DNA from: Flavisolibacter amylovorans
GTDB taxonomy: Bacteria > Bacteroidota > Bacteroidia > Chitinophagales > Chitinophagaceae
NCBI RefSeq assembly: GCF_039541815.1
Contig: NZ_BAABGY010000001.1
Span: forward strand, 124,001 to 188,000
Length of the DNA stretch: 64,000 nt
Reading direction: 5' to 3'
Both the position numbers and the translations under genes were made by a program. Below are positions 41,760 to 51,392 of the stretch, piece by piece. Each line of letters starts with the position of its first letter. The first letter of the stretch is position 1. The notes under the pieces were generated by a model that saw nothing but the letters and a program-made list of their open reading frames with translations, was not told where the DNA came from and did not search any database.

Positions 41760-42809
41760 TTACCGCTTACCGTCGAGGGTAAAGCCGATGGAGGTGCCGA
41801 CGCCCTCCGTGCTGCGGATATGGATGCTGTGGCCGTGGGCTTCGACGATGTGCTTGCAGATGGAGAGGCCGAGGCCGGAGCCGGTGACGTCGCGGGCGCG
41901 GCCGCCGGGAGCGCGGTAGAAGCGCTCGAACACCCGCCCGACGGCCGACTCCGGGATGCCCATGCCGTCGTCGGAGATCTCCACGAGGATGTTGCGGCCG
42001 TCGGTGTGGTACATCGAGGCCGTGACGGAACCACGGTCGCGGCCGTACTTGACGGCGTTCTCCACGAGGTTGATCAGCACCTGGCGGATCTTCTCTTTGT
42101 CGGCGTGCACGAACAGCGGTGCCTCGCAGCCTTTTTTGATGTACAGGGCGATGTGGCGCGGCTCGGCGAGCAGCGAGAGGCTTTCGTATACCTCGCGCAC
42201 GAGGTCTTGGATGACGAAGTTGCCGCGGTGCAGCTTGAGCTCGCCGCGCTCGAGGCGCGAGATCTCGTCGAGGTCCTGGATGAGGTGGGAGAGGCGCTCC
42301 ACGTTGCGGGACGCCTTCTGCAGGAAGCGCTCGGTGAGGGTGCGGTCGTCCATGGCGCCCTGGAGCAGCGTTTCGAGGTAGCCCTGGATGGCGAACACGG
42401 GCGTCTTGAACTCGTGGGAGAGGTTTTGCAGGAACTCCTTGCGGTAGGTTTCGTTGCGCTTCAGCAGCTCGATCTCGCGGCGCTTGCGCTCGCCCCAGGC
42501 CTCCACGTCGGCCCGTACCTCGTCGATGCTCTTTTGCGGCAGGATGTGCTTGTAATACATCTCCTGCTTCTTGGACGCCTTGGTTTCGTAAATGAACTTG
42601 TAAATGAGCTTCAGCTTGCGGTAGATGAAGTTCTGGATGATGTAGGAGATGAGCGCGTAGGATCCGGCGAAGATGAGGACGAAGGCGATGAGCGCTTCCT
42701 TCCAGCTATGGCCGCCGAAGGCGAAGAAGCCGAGGCCGATGGGCACCGACAGCACCAGGGCGGTGAAGAGGGCAAGGAGGCGGGGACTTAAGTTCTTTTC
42801 TTTAAACAT
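41760..42809 (-). CDS. PhoR-like sensor histidine kinase
   Basis: 349 residues from the ATG at 42809; an upstream extension lacks coding character. Two membrane helices (11-31, 38-58) with almost no periplasmic loop, as in PhoR. Then a HisKA domain with His132 in LQNLSHEFKTPVFAIQGYL (N-box and phosphorylation site) and a HATPase domain with INLVENAVKYG, EISDDGMGIPE, RVFERFYRA and GSGLGLSICKHIVEAHG. It presumably phosphorylates the response regulator encoded 200 bp upstream. Lack of a sensor loop suggests that it reads a membrane partner. Confidence 0.88.
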   Translation of the reverse strand: MFKEKNLSPRLLALFTALVLSVPIGLGFFAFGGHSWKEALIAFVLIFAGSYALISYIIQNFIYRKLKLIYKFIYETKASKKQEMYYKHILPQKSIDEVRADVEAWGERKRREIELLKRNETYRKEFLQNLSHEFKTPVFAIQGYLETLLQGAMDDRTLTERFLQKASRNVERLSHLIQDLDEISRLERGELKLHRGNFVIQDLVREVYESLSLLAEPRHIALYIKKGCEAPLFVHADKEKIRQVLINLVENAVKYGRDRGSVTASMYHTDGRNILVEISDDGMGIPESAVGRVFERFYRAPGGRARDVTGSGLGLSICKHIVEAHGHSIHIRSTEGVGTSIGFTLDGKR

Positions 42810-42837
42810 GAGCAGAAGGGAGGAGGAAATTAGGAAA

Positions 42838-43008
42838 GAATGACGAGTGGAGTACTTGAATAACAGAATACATGATCCACTGAGTACTCGAGGTGTGGTA
42901 CGAGGAAGGAATTGCGGAACGATGCTCCTCACCCGGTCGACCCTCCGACCTCCCCTCGGCTGCTCAATTATTCATGTACTCAAGTAATCAAGTACTCCAC
43001 CTCTTCCC
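42838..43008. repeat. Inverted word repeat between kinase and regulator genes
   Basis: GTGGAGTACTTGA with TACATGA (left, 42842-42873) is mirrored by TCATGTACTC and TCAAGTACTCCAC (right, 42967-43001). The word AGTACTTGA/TCAAGTACT recurs several times. It separates two genes normally transcribed together. Confidence 0.55.
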
Positions 43009-43686
43009 TCACAACTCGAACTTATACCCTACGCCTTTGACCGTAGTAATACAATCGATGCCGAGCTTCTGGCGGATCTTGCGGATGTGTACGTCGATGG
43101 TGCGGTCGCCGACGATGACGTCGTTGCCCCACACCTGGCTGAGGATCTCGTTGCGGAGGAAGACCTTGCCGGGGCGGGAGGCGAGCAGGTAGAGCAGCTC
43201 GAACTCCTTTTTGGCGAGGGAGATGGCATTGCCTTCCCGCTCCACTACGAAGCGCTCGGGGTCGATGAGGAGGCCGCTGACGTCGAGGGCCTTGCTCTCG
43301 GTGCGGCGGGCGCGGCGCAGGAGGGCCTGCACCTTGCTCACGAATACCTTGGGCGAGATGGGCTTCGAGATGTAGTCGTCGGCGCCGGTGCCGAGGCCCT
43401 TGATCTGGGTGGCCTCGTCGGAAAGCGCGGTCAGGAAGATGATGAGGGTGTCTTTGAGCGCGGGCTGGGCGCGCAGGATGGAGCAGACCTCTACGCCCGT
43501 TTTGCCGGGCATCATGATGTCGAGCACCACCAGGTCGGGGCGGGCCTGCTGGGCCTTGGCCACCGCCTCGTTGCCGTCGGCGGCCGTGATCACCTGGTAG
43601 CCCTCGCGGAGCAGGTTGAACTGGAGGATCTCCAGGATATCGGGCTCGTCATCAGCGATCAGTACTTTCCAGGAGCGGTTATCCAT
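43009..43686 (-). CDS. PhoB/OmpR-family response regulator
   Basis: 225 residues from the ATG at 43686. Receiver domain: Asp12, Asp13, phosphoacceptor Asp56 in VVLDIMMPG, the Thr in FLTALS and the Lys in DDYISKP. A winged-helix output domain covers about 135-225 (SLAKKEFELLYLLASRPGKV, then VWGNDVIVGDRTIDVHIRKIRQKLG and GVGYKFEL). This output class binds 11-bp direct repeats, the arrangement found at four nearby promoters. Transcribed towards the kinase gene. Confidence 0.92.
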   Translation of the reverse strand: MDNRSWKVLIADDEPDILEILQFNLLREGYQVITAADGNEAVAKAQQARPDLVVLDIMMPGKTGVEVCSILRAQPALKDTLIIFLTALSDEATQIKGLGTGADDYISKPISPKVFVSKVQALLRRARRTESKALDVSGLLIDPERFVVEREGNAISLAKKEFELLYLLASRPGKVFLRNEILSQVWGNDVIVGDRTIDVHIRKIRQKLGIDCITTVKGVGYKFEL

Positions 43687-43755
43687 GCGTTGCTTGCTTG
43701 CCGCAAACCTAAGCCAAAGAAGGGGAGGGGGGCAGGAGTTAATAATTTGATAACA

Positions 43756-44031
43756 GCCCATCCCCCAACCCCTTCCCGAGGGGAAGGGGAGTTCGGCGTC
43801 CGCAGGAATGACAGGTCTGGGTAAACCGTAGGGGCGCCCAAAGTCTCCGTCTTGCTTGCGGCGCCCGCTGCCCGCTTTGTTCAACATTGATTAAGCTATA
43901 ACGCCGCAGGAAAAGAGCAAGACACCGACACCAGAAGGGCGTCCGGGATCACTTTCTTTTTCACACAGGCTTCGCTATGAAACCGAATCAGACTCCCCTT
44001 CCCTTTGGGAAGGGGCCGGGGGATGGGCCTT
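43756..44031. repeat. Paired REP-like inverted arms
   Basis: The left arm (43757-43792: CCCATCCCCC, then CCCCTTCCCGAGGGGAAGGGG) and the right arm (43991-44030) are inverted near-copies of about 36 bp; each arm is itself palindromic. The enclosed ~200 bp holds no gene. A related single copy lies at 37078. Confidence 0.6.
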
Positions 44032-44068
44032 TAACACCTCTAAAACGGTCGGTTCTAAAGCCGGGTAC

Positions 44069-44076
44069 TAAATTTG
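44069..44076 (+). promoter_or_regulatory. -7 box placed for a leaderless transcript
   Basis: TAAATTTG, exact consensus, ends 5 nt before the ATG at 44081. Confidence 0.5.
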
Positions 44077-44080
44077 TACT

Positions 44081-46327
44081 ATGCGGCCTATGTACCCCGT
44101 TCTCCGTGTCTTGATCCTTACCCTCCTGCTGGGGGCGCCGGGAGCGGCCCTCCATGCCCAGAAACCCGCGGCGGGCTGCCAGCCGCCCCGCCAGCGCCAG
44201 CTGTTCCACGACTACGTAGACCGGCAGCAGGGCAACGCCCTCCGGGCCGACGGCAAGGCCGACAACGAGTTCCGCGCCGGTACCAACGAGGACGTTAACT
44301 TCCAGCTGACGCACGTGCTCACGAAGCGGATCGACGCCCTGCAGTGCAGTATCGAGCAGGATACGCTTGCCCGCGACCAGAAAAAGGTGGCCTTTATCCG
44401 CGGCATCGAGCGCATGCTCATCAACTTCACGAGTAACTTGCGGGCCCGCCGTGTGCAGCCCGCGCACCTGCCTGCCCTCTTCGACGCCTACGAGGCCGCC
44501 ATGGCCCTCGACCGCACCGGCGCCTCCATCGTGCCGCTCGTGCAGCGCTCCTCCTACGAAGTCGGCAATTACCTCCTGCTGTCGCAGGCCTTCGACAACA
44601 ACCCGGGCCGCGCCGAGTCCAGGAACATCGTGCTGAGCAAGTACCTGCAGCTGCGCCCCGAGCGCATCTTCGCCACGCTGAAGGACAATCCCAACCTTCC
44701 CAACCGCGACTCGCTCATCCTGCTCGCCGCCTACAAGTTTCCACGCCAGCTCTATGATTACGCGGCGGCCTCTAACTCCCTCGCCTTCGCCATCCGTAAG
44801 CTCGACGACCCGCTCGTATCGGCCGTGTCGAAAATGGCCACGTCCGGCGGCTCCGGCCAGCTCTATTTCCCCTTCCTCGACAACATCCTGAAGGGGAAGA
44901 TGACCTTCGAGCAGATCGATGCGGTGAAGAACGACCCGGTGAAATACTACAAGCTGCTCGTGAAAACGCGCATCGACTATGTGAACCGCTCCATCCCCAG
45001 CGAGCCGGGCGCCGCGCGCGACACCGTGTTCGAGATGGAGGGCCTCACCCGCATGCTGCAGCGAAAGGCCATCGACCCCTTCGTCAACACCATCAACGCC
45101 CTTCACGAAAAGCCCGACCCCGAGCGCTTCAAGATCCTGCAGGGCCTCTCGGCCACCGAGCTCTATTATCTGGCCGTATTCGGCGAGCAGGAAGTGTATA
45201 CCTCCAGCTTCGTGCGCGGCATCTACCCGCTCATGATGCAGAAGGCCGGAGGGCGCGGCGACTCGCTCATGATGCTCGTTTCGTTCGACCGCTTCAAGAA
45301 GTTCATCAAGATGGCGGCTGGCTACAATACGCTCGACGAATTCCTCAAAGCCTTTCCCGGCAAGGGCCAGGCCGAGAAGCTTATGACTGCCTTCGTGAAC
45401 GGCCTCGAGCGCACCACCACCCTCGAGGACGGCGTGGATGTGGCCGACTCCTATGCATCGATCGTGGAAAGCAACAAGCCCCTCGCGGCCCGGATGCTTG
45501 AGAACGTGCAGGCCAACCTGGAGCGCAACCGCACGCAGAACAACCAGCGCGGCATCGTGCTGTACAACCTGCTGAGCAAGATCTTCCAGTCGGCCGACTC
45601 CACGAAGGGCATCGACCTGTCGAAGGAGTTCGGCGTGCCGCCGGTGTACAGCGTTTCCTACGAGTCGCTCACGCCCGATACGAACCGCGTGTTCATCCAC
45701 CAGTTCTTCTACGGCGACAAGGACGGCGTCATGAACTACCAGCGCCAGCTGGCGGCGCTCGGTAAGGGTTGGAAAAAGATCGAGGATACGAAGCAGTGGA
45801 TGGCCTTCGCCAGCACCACGGGCAAGCCCCTTACCCTCTATTTCAACAAGCCCCTCGACGAGGAGAGCGGCGAGCTCGAGAAGGCGCAGGCGGCCCTGAG
45901 CGACTACCTCATCGAGCGCGGCATCCAGCCCACCGTGGTGGTGCACCGCGGCCACAGCTACTATGCCGACTATACCATCGAGCAGATCCAGCCGGCGGCC
46001 AAGATCGTGTTCCTCGGCTCCTGCGGCGGCTATCACCTCATCCACGACGTGCTGAGCCATGCCCCCGACGCGCACATCATCGCCTCCAAGCAAACCGGTT
46101 ACAACGTCATCAACCAGGCCTTCCTCGACCTGCTCTTCCAGCAGCTGCGCAGCGGCAAGCCGGTGGAGTGGATCCCCTTCTGGAAGGACTTCGCGCGCAC
46201 CTCGGGCAAGGCTCAGGGCTTCGAAGACTATATCCCGCCGCACCGCAACCTCGGCGCCCTCTTCATCAAGGCGTACAACAGCCAGATGGGCGTGGCGAAC
46301 GACGACGAGCGCGTGTCGAGCAAGTGA
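44081..46327 (+). CDS. Secreted protein with a possible caspase-like C-terminal dyad
   Basis: 748 residues. Signal peptide through ALHAQ (about residue 27); a second ATG at 44090 would shorten it by three residues. The long middle part is helical (LKAFPGKGQAEKLMTAFVNGL, MLENVQANLERN). Near the C-terminus a hydrophobic strand ends in VVVHRGHSYY (His622/His625), and the next ends in IVFLGSCGGYH (Cys648), the strand-His...strand-Cys order of clan CD peptidases (caspase, separase, CHAT). The spacing of 23-26 residues is short, close to separase. Family and activity unproven. Confidence 0.65.
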   Translation: MRPMYPVLRVLILTLLLGAPGAALHAQKPAAGCQPPRQRQLFHDYVDRQQGNALRADGKADNEFRAGTNEDVNFQLTHVLTKRIDALQCSIEQDTLARDQKKVAFIRGIERMLINFTSNLRARRVQPAHLPALFDAYEAAMALDRTGASIVPLVQRSSYEVGNYLLLSQAFDNNPGRAESRNIVLSKYLQLRPERIFATLKDNPNLPNRDSLILLAAYKFPRQLYDYAAASNSLAFAIRKLDDPLVSAVSKMATSGGSGQLYFPFLDNILKGKMTFEQIDAVKNDPVKYYKLLVKTRIDYVNRSIPSEPGAARDTVFEMEGLTRMLQRKAIDPFVNTINALHEKPDPERFKILQGLSATELYYLAVFGEQEVYTSSFVRGIYPLMMQKAGGRGDSLMMLVSFDRFKKFIKMAAGYNTLDEFLKAFPGKGQAEKLMTAFVNGLERTTTLEDGVDVADSYASIVESNKPLAARMLENVQANLERNRTQNNQRGIVLYNLLSKIFQSADSTKGIDLSKEFGVPPVYSVSYESLTPDTNRVFIHQFFYGDKDGVMNYQRQLAALGKGWKKIEDTKQWMAFASTTGKPLTLYFNKPLDEESGELEKAQAALSDYLIERGIQPTVVVHRGHSYYADYTIEQIQPAAKIVFLGSCGGYHLIHDVLSHAPDAHIIASKQTGYNVINQAFLDLLFQQLRSGKPVEWIPFWKDFARTSGKAQGFEDYIPPHRNLGALFIKAYNSQMGVANDDERVSSK

Positions 46328-46440
46328 TTGAATATCGAATAACGAATAACGAAGTGGACGCCCCGGGAAATCCCGGGGCTTTTCCGTAGGAACAACGAAC
46401 AAGGAACAGGGAACAAGGAACAGGGAATCAGGAAGCTGGA
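46328..46440. repeat. Word repeats flanking a terminator
   Basis: CGAATAACGAATAACGAA (46336-46353) precedes the terminator, and copies of GGAACA(A/G)GGAACA follow it (46390-46425). Low-complexity words of this type recur in the window. Confidence 0.45.
46360..46386 (+). terminator. Intrinsic terminator
   Basis: GCCCCGGGA and TCCCGGGGC form a 9-bp stem with a two-base loop, followed by TTTTCC. Confidence 0.75.
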
Positions 46441-46544
46441 GCCCGGGCTTCCCTCGGCAGGCCCGGGGGAGACAATAAGCACTCGTACTCCCATACCTAC
46501 GGAGCCCGGTACGGACGCGCGATCGCGCGTCCCAACGAGAGCAC

Positions 46545-46598
46545 CAACCTTCCAAAACCCTTAAAACCTTCCAAAACCTTATTCCCACCCTACTTTTG
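46545..46598 (+). promoter_or_regulatory. AAAACCTTCC word repeat and -7 box
   Basis: Copies of CCAAAACC(C/TT) occupy 46551-46580, then TACTTTTG, an exact -7 box, at 46591-46598. The box shows that the in-frame TTG at 46596 cannot be the start codon of the next gene, because it lies inside the promoter. Confidence 0.5.
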
Positions 46599-46619
46599 CC
46601 GCCTAAATCTCCCGAGCGA

Positions 46620-48380
<1,761 letters not shown>

Positions 48381-48468
48381 ACTATTCCCAACAGGGCGGG
48401 TCACAAAGGGCTTAACCAGCCGCCCTTGCGGCCCACCCTTCAACCTGACCTGTAAAATACCCGGATCT

Positions 48469-49809
48469 ATGAAGTTATTGATGCGCTCCCTGCTCGGCCT
48501 CCTCCTGATCGCCGGCGTCTACTCCTGCCAGAAAGAGATCAGTGTCGAGTCGGGCGCCTCCGCCGCCTTCGCCCTGCAGGACGAGTTCGGCGACTGCCTC
48601 GGCGACACCGTGGCGGGCTCCTATTATGCGGGGCGCGCGCTGGGCGATACCAACTACCTCGACCTCCGGGTACGCGTGCTCACCACCGGTCGCTATGCGA
48701 TCAACACCGACGTCCAGAACGGCTTCTCCTTCCGCGCCACGGGCAATTTTGCCGACACCGGCCTGACCACGGTGCGTCTCCGCGGCACCGGAACCCCGAC
48801 GGCCGAGCAGGTGACCACCCTGCGCATCTCCCGTGATTCCGGCTACTGCGACATCGTCGTGAACGTGCTCCCGAACCCCGGCGGCCCCGGCGGCGGCCCG
48901 GGCGGTGGCGGGGCCTGCAATGCCCAATCGGCCGGTAGCTACCAGAAAGACACAGCCCTCACTGCCGCCAATACCGTGACCGTGCAGCACAGCTTCGCCA
49001 GCACCGGCAACTTCACCGTCTATACCGATACCGTGAACGGCTACTGGTTCCGCAAGGACGTGACCGTAACGGCGGCAGGCCAGCCCCAGACCATCGTGCT
49101 CGCCGGCAGTGGCACCCCGGCCGCGATCGGTACCAACACCTTCAATGTGCGCTTCGGCGACACCACTACCTGCACCTTCTCGGTCACGGTTACGGGCAAC
49201 ACGTCGCAGCCGACCAATGATACTTATTTCCCGATGGGCCAGGGCAGCTACTGGACCTACTCCGACCCGGAGCGCGCGGCGGCTTCCGACCCCGACACGG
49301 TCCGGACCGTAGTTTCCGGCACCTCCACCATTGGCGGTCAAACCTACAACCGCTTCATCACGAGCGACGATGGCGGCGCACGCGACACGGCCTACTACCG
49401 TAAAGACGCAGCCGGTACCTTCTACGGTGTGGCCGACGTGGCCGACCTCGCTACCGCGCTCGGCTTTACCTTCCCGGTGGGTTCCTTCGAGGCTCCTTTC
49501 CTGAAAGAGTCGCTGACGACCGGCGCCACCTGGGTGTCCAGCACGGTCAATGGTACCTCCTCGGGCCTGCCTACAGCGCTGCGCCTCACGTTCAAGTGCA
49601 CGAACAACAACGCCACCGTGACCGTGAACGGCCGCACCTTCAACAATGTGTATGTGATCGAGAACAACTTCGAGCTGAGCGTGATGGGCGCCCCCTTCTT
49701 CGCTCCCTTCCCGGCCACCATCACCTACTTCGCCAAGAACGTGGGCCTCATCAAGGACGTATCCACCGGCTACGAGCCGCAGGAGCTGCGTTTTTACCAG
49801 ATCAACTAA
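48469..49809 (+). CDS. Surface lipoprotein with tandem Ig-like domains (paralogue A)
   Basis: 446 residues. Lipoprotein signal MKLLMRSLLGLLLIAGVYSC (Cys20). Two related beta-sandwich units (about 40-140: GDCLGDTVAGSYYAGRALGDTNY; about 155-240: SAGSYQKDTALTAANTVTV) are joined by a Gly/Pro linker (PGGPGGGPGGGG). A C-terminal domain from about 255 starts FPMGQGSYWTYSDP. The next gene encodes a paralogue of the same layout. Export and surface display likely; ligand unknown. Confidence 0.7.
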   Translation: MKLLMRSLLGLLLIAGVYSCQKEISVESGASAAFALQDEFGDCLGDTVAGSYYAGRALGDTNYLDLRVRVLTTGRYAINTDVQNGFSFRATGNFADTGLTTVRLRGTGTPTAEQVTTLRISRDSGYCDIVVNVLPNPGGPGGGPGGGGACNAQSAGSYQKDTALTAANTVTVQHSFASTGNFTVYTDTVNGYWFRKDVTVTAAGQPQTIVLAGSGTPAAIGTNTFNVRFGDTTTCTFSVTVTGNTSQPTNDTYFPMGQGSYWTYSDPERAAASDPDTVRTVVSGTSTIGGQTYNRFITSDDGGARDTAYYRKDAAGTFYGVADVADLATALGFTFPVGSFEAPFLKESLTTGATWVSSTVNGTSSGLPTALRLTFKCTNNNATVTVNGRTFNNVYVIENNFELSVMGAPFFAPFPATITYFAKNVGLIKDVSTGYEPQELRFYQIN

Positions 49810-49824
49810 AGTGTCTTATCCTGG

Positions 49825-49858
49825 AAAAGCCCCCGGCCATACCGCCGGGGGCTTTTCT
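49825..49858 (+). terminator. Strong intrinsic terminator
   Basis: AAAAGCCCCCGGC and GCCGGGGGCTTTT make a 13-bp stem with a short loop, then CTTTG. Confidence 0.9.
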
Positions 49859-49877
49859 TTGCCGGCCCGGGAATCCG

Positions 49878-49885
49878 TAGCTTTG
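49878..49885 (+). promoter_or_regulatory. Bacteroidota -7 promoter box
   Basis: TAGCTTTG, exact consensus, 20 nt before the ATG at 49905. Together with the terminator just upstream, it makes paralogue B a separate transcription unit. Confidence 0.5.
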
Positions 49886-49904
49886 GCGTACCTAAACGAC
49901 TCGC

Positions 49905-51284
49905 ATGAACCAACGGCTGCATCAACTGCTTAGCGCACTCTTTGCTCTCTTCCTGCTGACCTCCTGCCAACAGGAGATCCAGGCGCCCGCGGTGCCGGTG
50001 GCCGCTTTCAGCCTGCTCGACTCCTCCGGCAACTGCCTTCCCGACTCGGTGCATGGTACCTACCGTGCCGGGCAGCCGCTCGGCGATACCAACTTTATCG
50101 AGGTGACCGTGCAGGTAACGACGCCCGGCCTCATCACGCTCAGCAGCGGCCCGCAAAACGGCATCACCTTCAGCGGCACCGCGCAGCCCACCGCGGCCGG
50201 GCCCGTACGGGTGCGGCTTGCCGGCAGCGGCACCCCGGCTGCAGCGGGCGCAACCACGATCTCCCTCAGCCAGGGCGGCGCCAGCTGCCCCATCGTGCTG
50301 ACGGTGGCGCCGGCGGCTCCCTCCGGGGGCGGTCCTGCGGGTGGGGCCTGCGTCGGCACCGTAACCGGCACCTTCAAAAAGGACAGCCTGCTCGGCCCCG
50401 GCCACCGCATCGCCATCTCGCATACTTTCCTGGCCTCCGGCACCTTCCGGGTGCATACCGATACCGTGAACGGCTATTCATTTAGCGCCGACGTGACTGT
50501 GCCCACTGCCGGCATGCTGCGGGTGGCCGACATGCAGGCTACGGGCAGGCCCCTGCAGGTAGGGAGCGACACCTTCACCGTGCGCTTCGGCGACGGGGAC
50601 ACCTGCACCTTCAGGATCGACGTGGTGGCCGGCACGCCTCCTCCCGGCGGCGGCAGCGTTCCGGACACGACGATGCTCCCGCTGGCCGTGGGCAACTGGT
50701 GGAGCTACGACCACGCCGCCACGTTGAATGGCATCGATACGATTACGGTGACCGTGATCGGAACAAAGACGGTTGCGGGCAAGACCTACTTCGAAGCCCG
50801 CCGCAATTCAGGCATCCACGGGACCCAGTACGCGTATGGAACGGCAGATGATACGCTGCTGTTCCGGAAAGATCCGAACGGCTCCGTGTACCAGCTGGTG
50901 CGGATCCAGAACGAGTTCGGTGGCTGGGTACCCTACACCTTTGCTGAGCCTTACGTGGAGCTGGCGTTGTACCTGCCCGGAAAAGTGCCCGGCGACGAAT
51001 GGTTCACCAACAGCTTTACGGGCACCGGGGCGTCGGGCACAAGGCAGTTCCGCGTCCGTGTCGCACTCGCGAATATCGGGGGCATCTCGCTCAACGGGTA
51101 CAACTTCCCGAATACCTGGAACACGCACGTAGAATTGCAGACCACTGACGGCGGCGGCGCTCCCTGGATGCTTGCCCCCGGGTTTCCCTCGTTCCGGTCG
51201 AAGATGCTGGTGCGGGGTGTGGGCATCGTTCTGGAAGTGGTGGGAAGCCGCCAGAACCAGATCCGGTACTGGCGCTTTCAGTAA
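49905..51284 (+). CDS. Surface lipoprotein with tandem Ig-like domains (paralogue B)
   Basis: 459 residues. Signal and lipobox: MNQRLHQLLSALFALFLLTSC (Cys21). Same domain order as paralogue A: unit 1 (GNCLPDSVHGTYRAGQPLGDTNF), unit 2 after a short Gly/Pro linker (GTVTGTFKKDSLLGPGHRIAI), and a C-terminal domain starting LPLAVGNWWSYDHA. The two genes are an old tandem duplication: the domain skeleton is kept but most surface residues differ. Confidence 0.7.
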   Translation: MNQRLHQLLSALFALFLLTSCQQEIQAPAVPVAAFSLLDSSGNCLPDSVHGTYRAGQPLGDTNFIEVTVQVTTPGLITLSSGPQNGITFSGTAQPTAAGPVRVRLAGSGTPAAAGATTISLSQGGASCPIVLTVAPAAPSGGGPAGGACVGTVTGTFKKDSLLGPGHRIAISHTFLASGTFRVHTDTVNGYSFSADVTVPTAGMLRVADMQATGRPLQVGSDTFTVRFGDGDTCTFRIDVVAGTPPPGGGSVPDTTMLPLAVGNWWSYDHAATLNGIDTITVTVIGTKTVAGKTYFEARRNSGIHGTQYAYGTADDTLLFRKDPNGSVYQLVRIQNEFGGWVPYTFAEPYVELALYLPGKVPGDEWFTNSFTGTGASGTRQFRVRVALANIGGISLNGYNFPNTWNTHVELQTTDGGGAPWMLAPGFPSFRSKMLVRGVGIVLEVVGSRQNQIRYWRFQ

Positions 51285-51363
51285 GCCCGGAACCCACGGC
51301 TGAGGCGCCCTTTCTTTTTGCATTTAGGAAGCAGATTGTTCCATGTTTTTGGGCATGCCGCCT

Positions 51364-51371
51364 TATCTTTG
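51364..51371 (+). promoter_or_regulatory. Promoter box of the ATP synthase operon
   Basis: TATCTTTG is an exact -7 match 22 nt before the atpB ATG. TTG words at 51336 and 51348 are possible -33 elements. Confidence 0.6.
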
Positions 51372-51392
51372 CGCCAAATTTCGGGAACAGAT

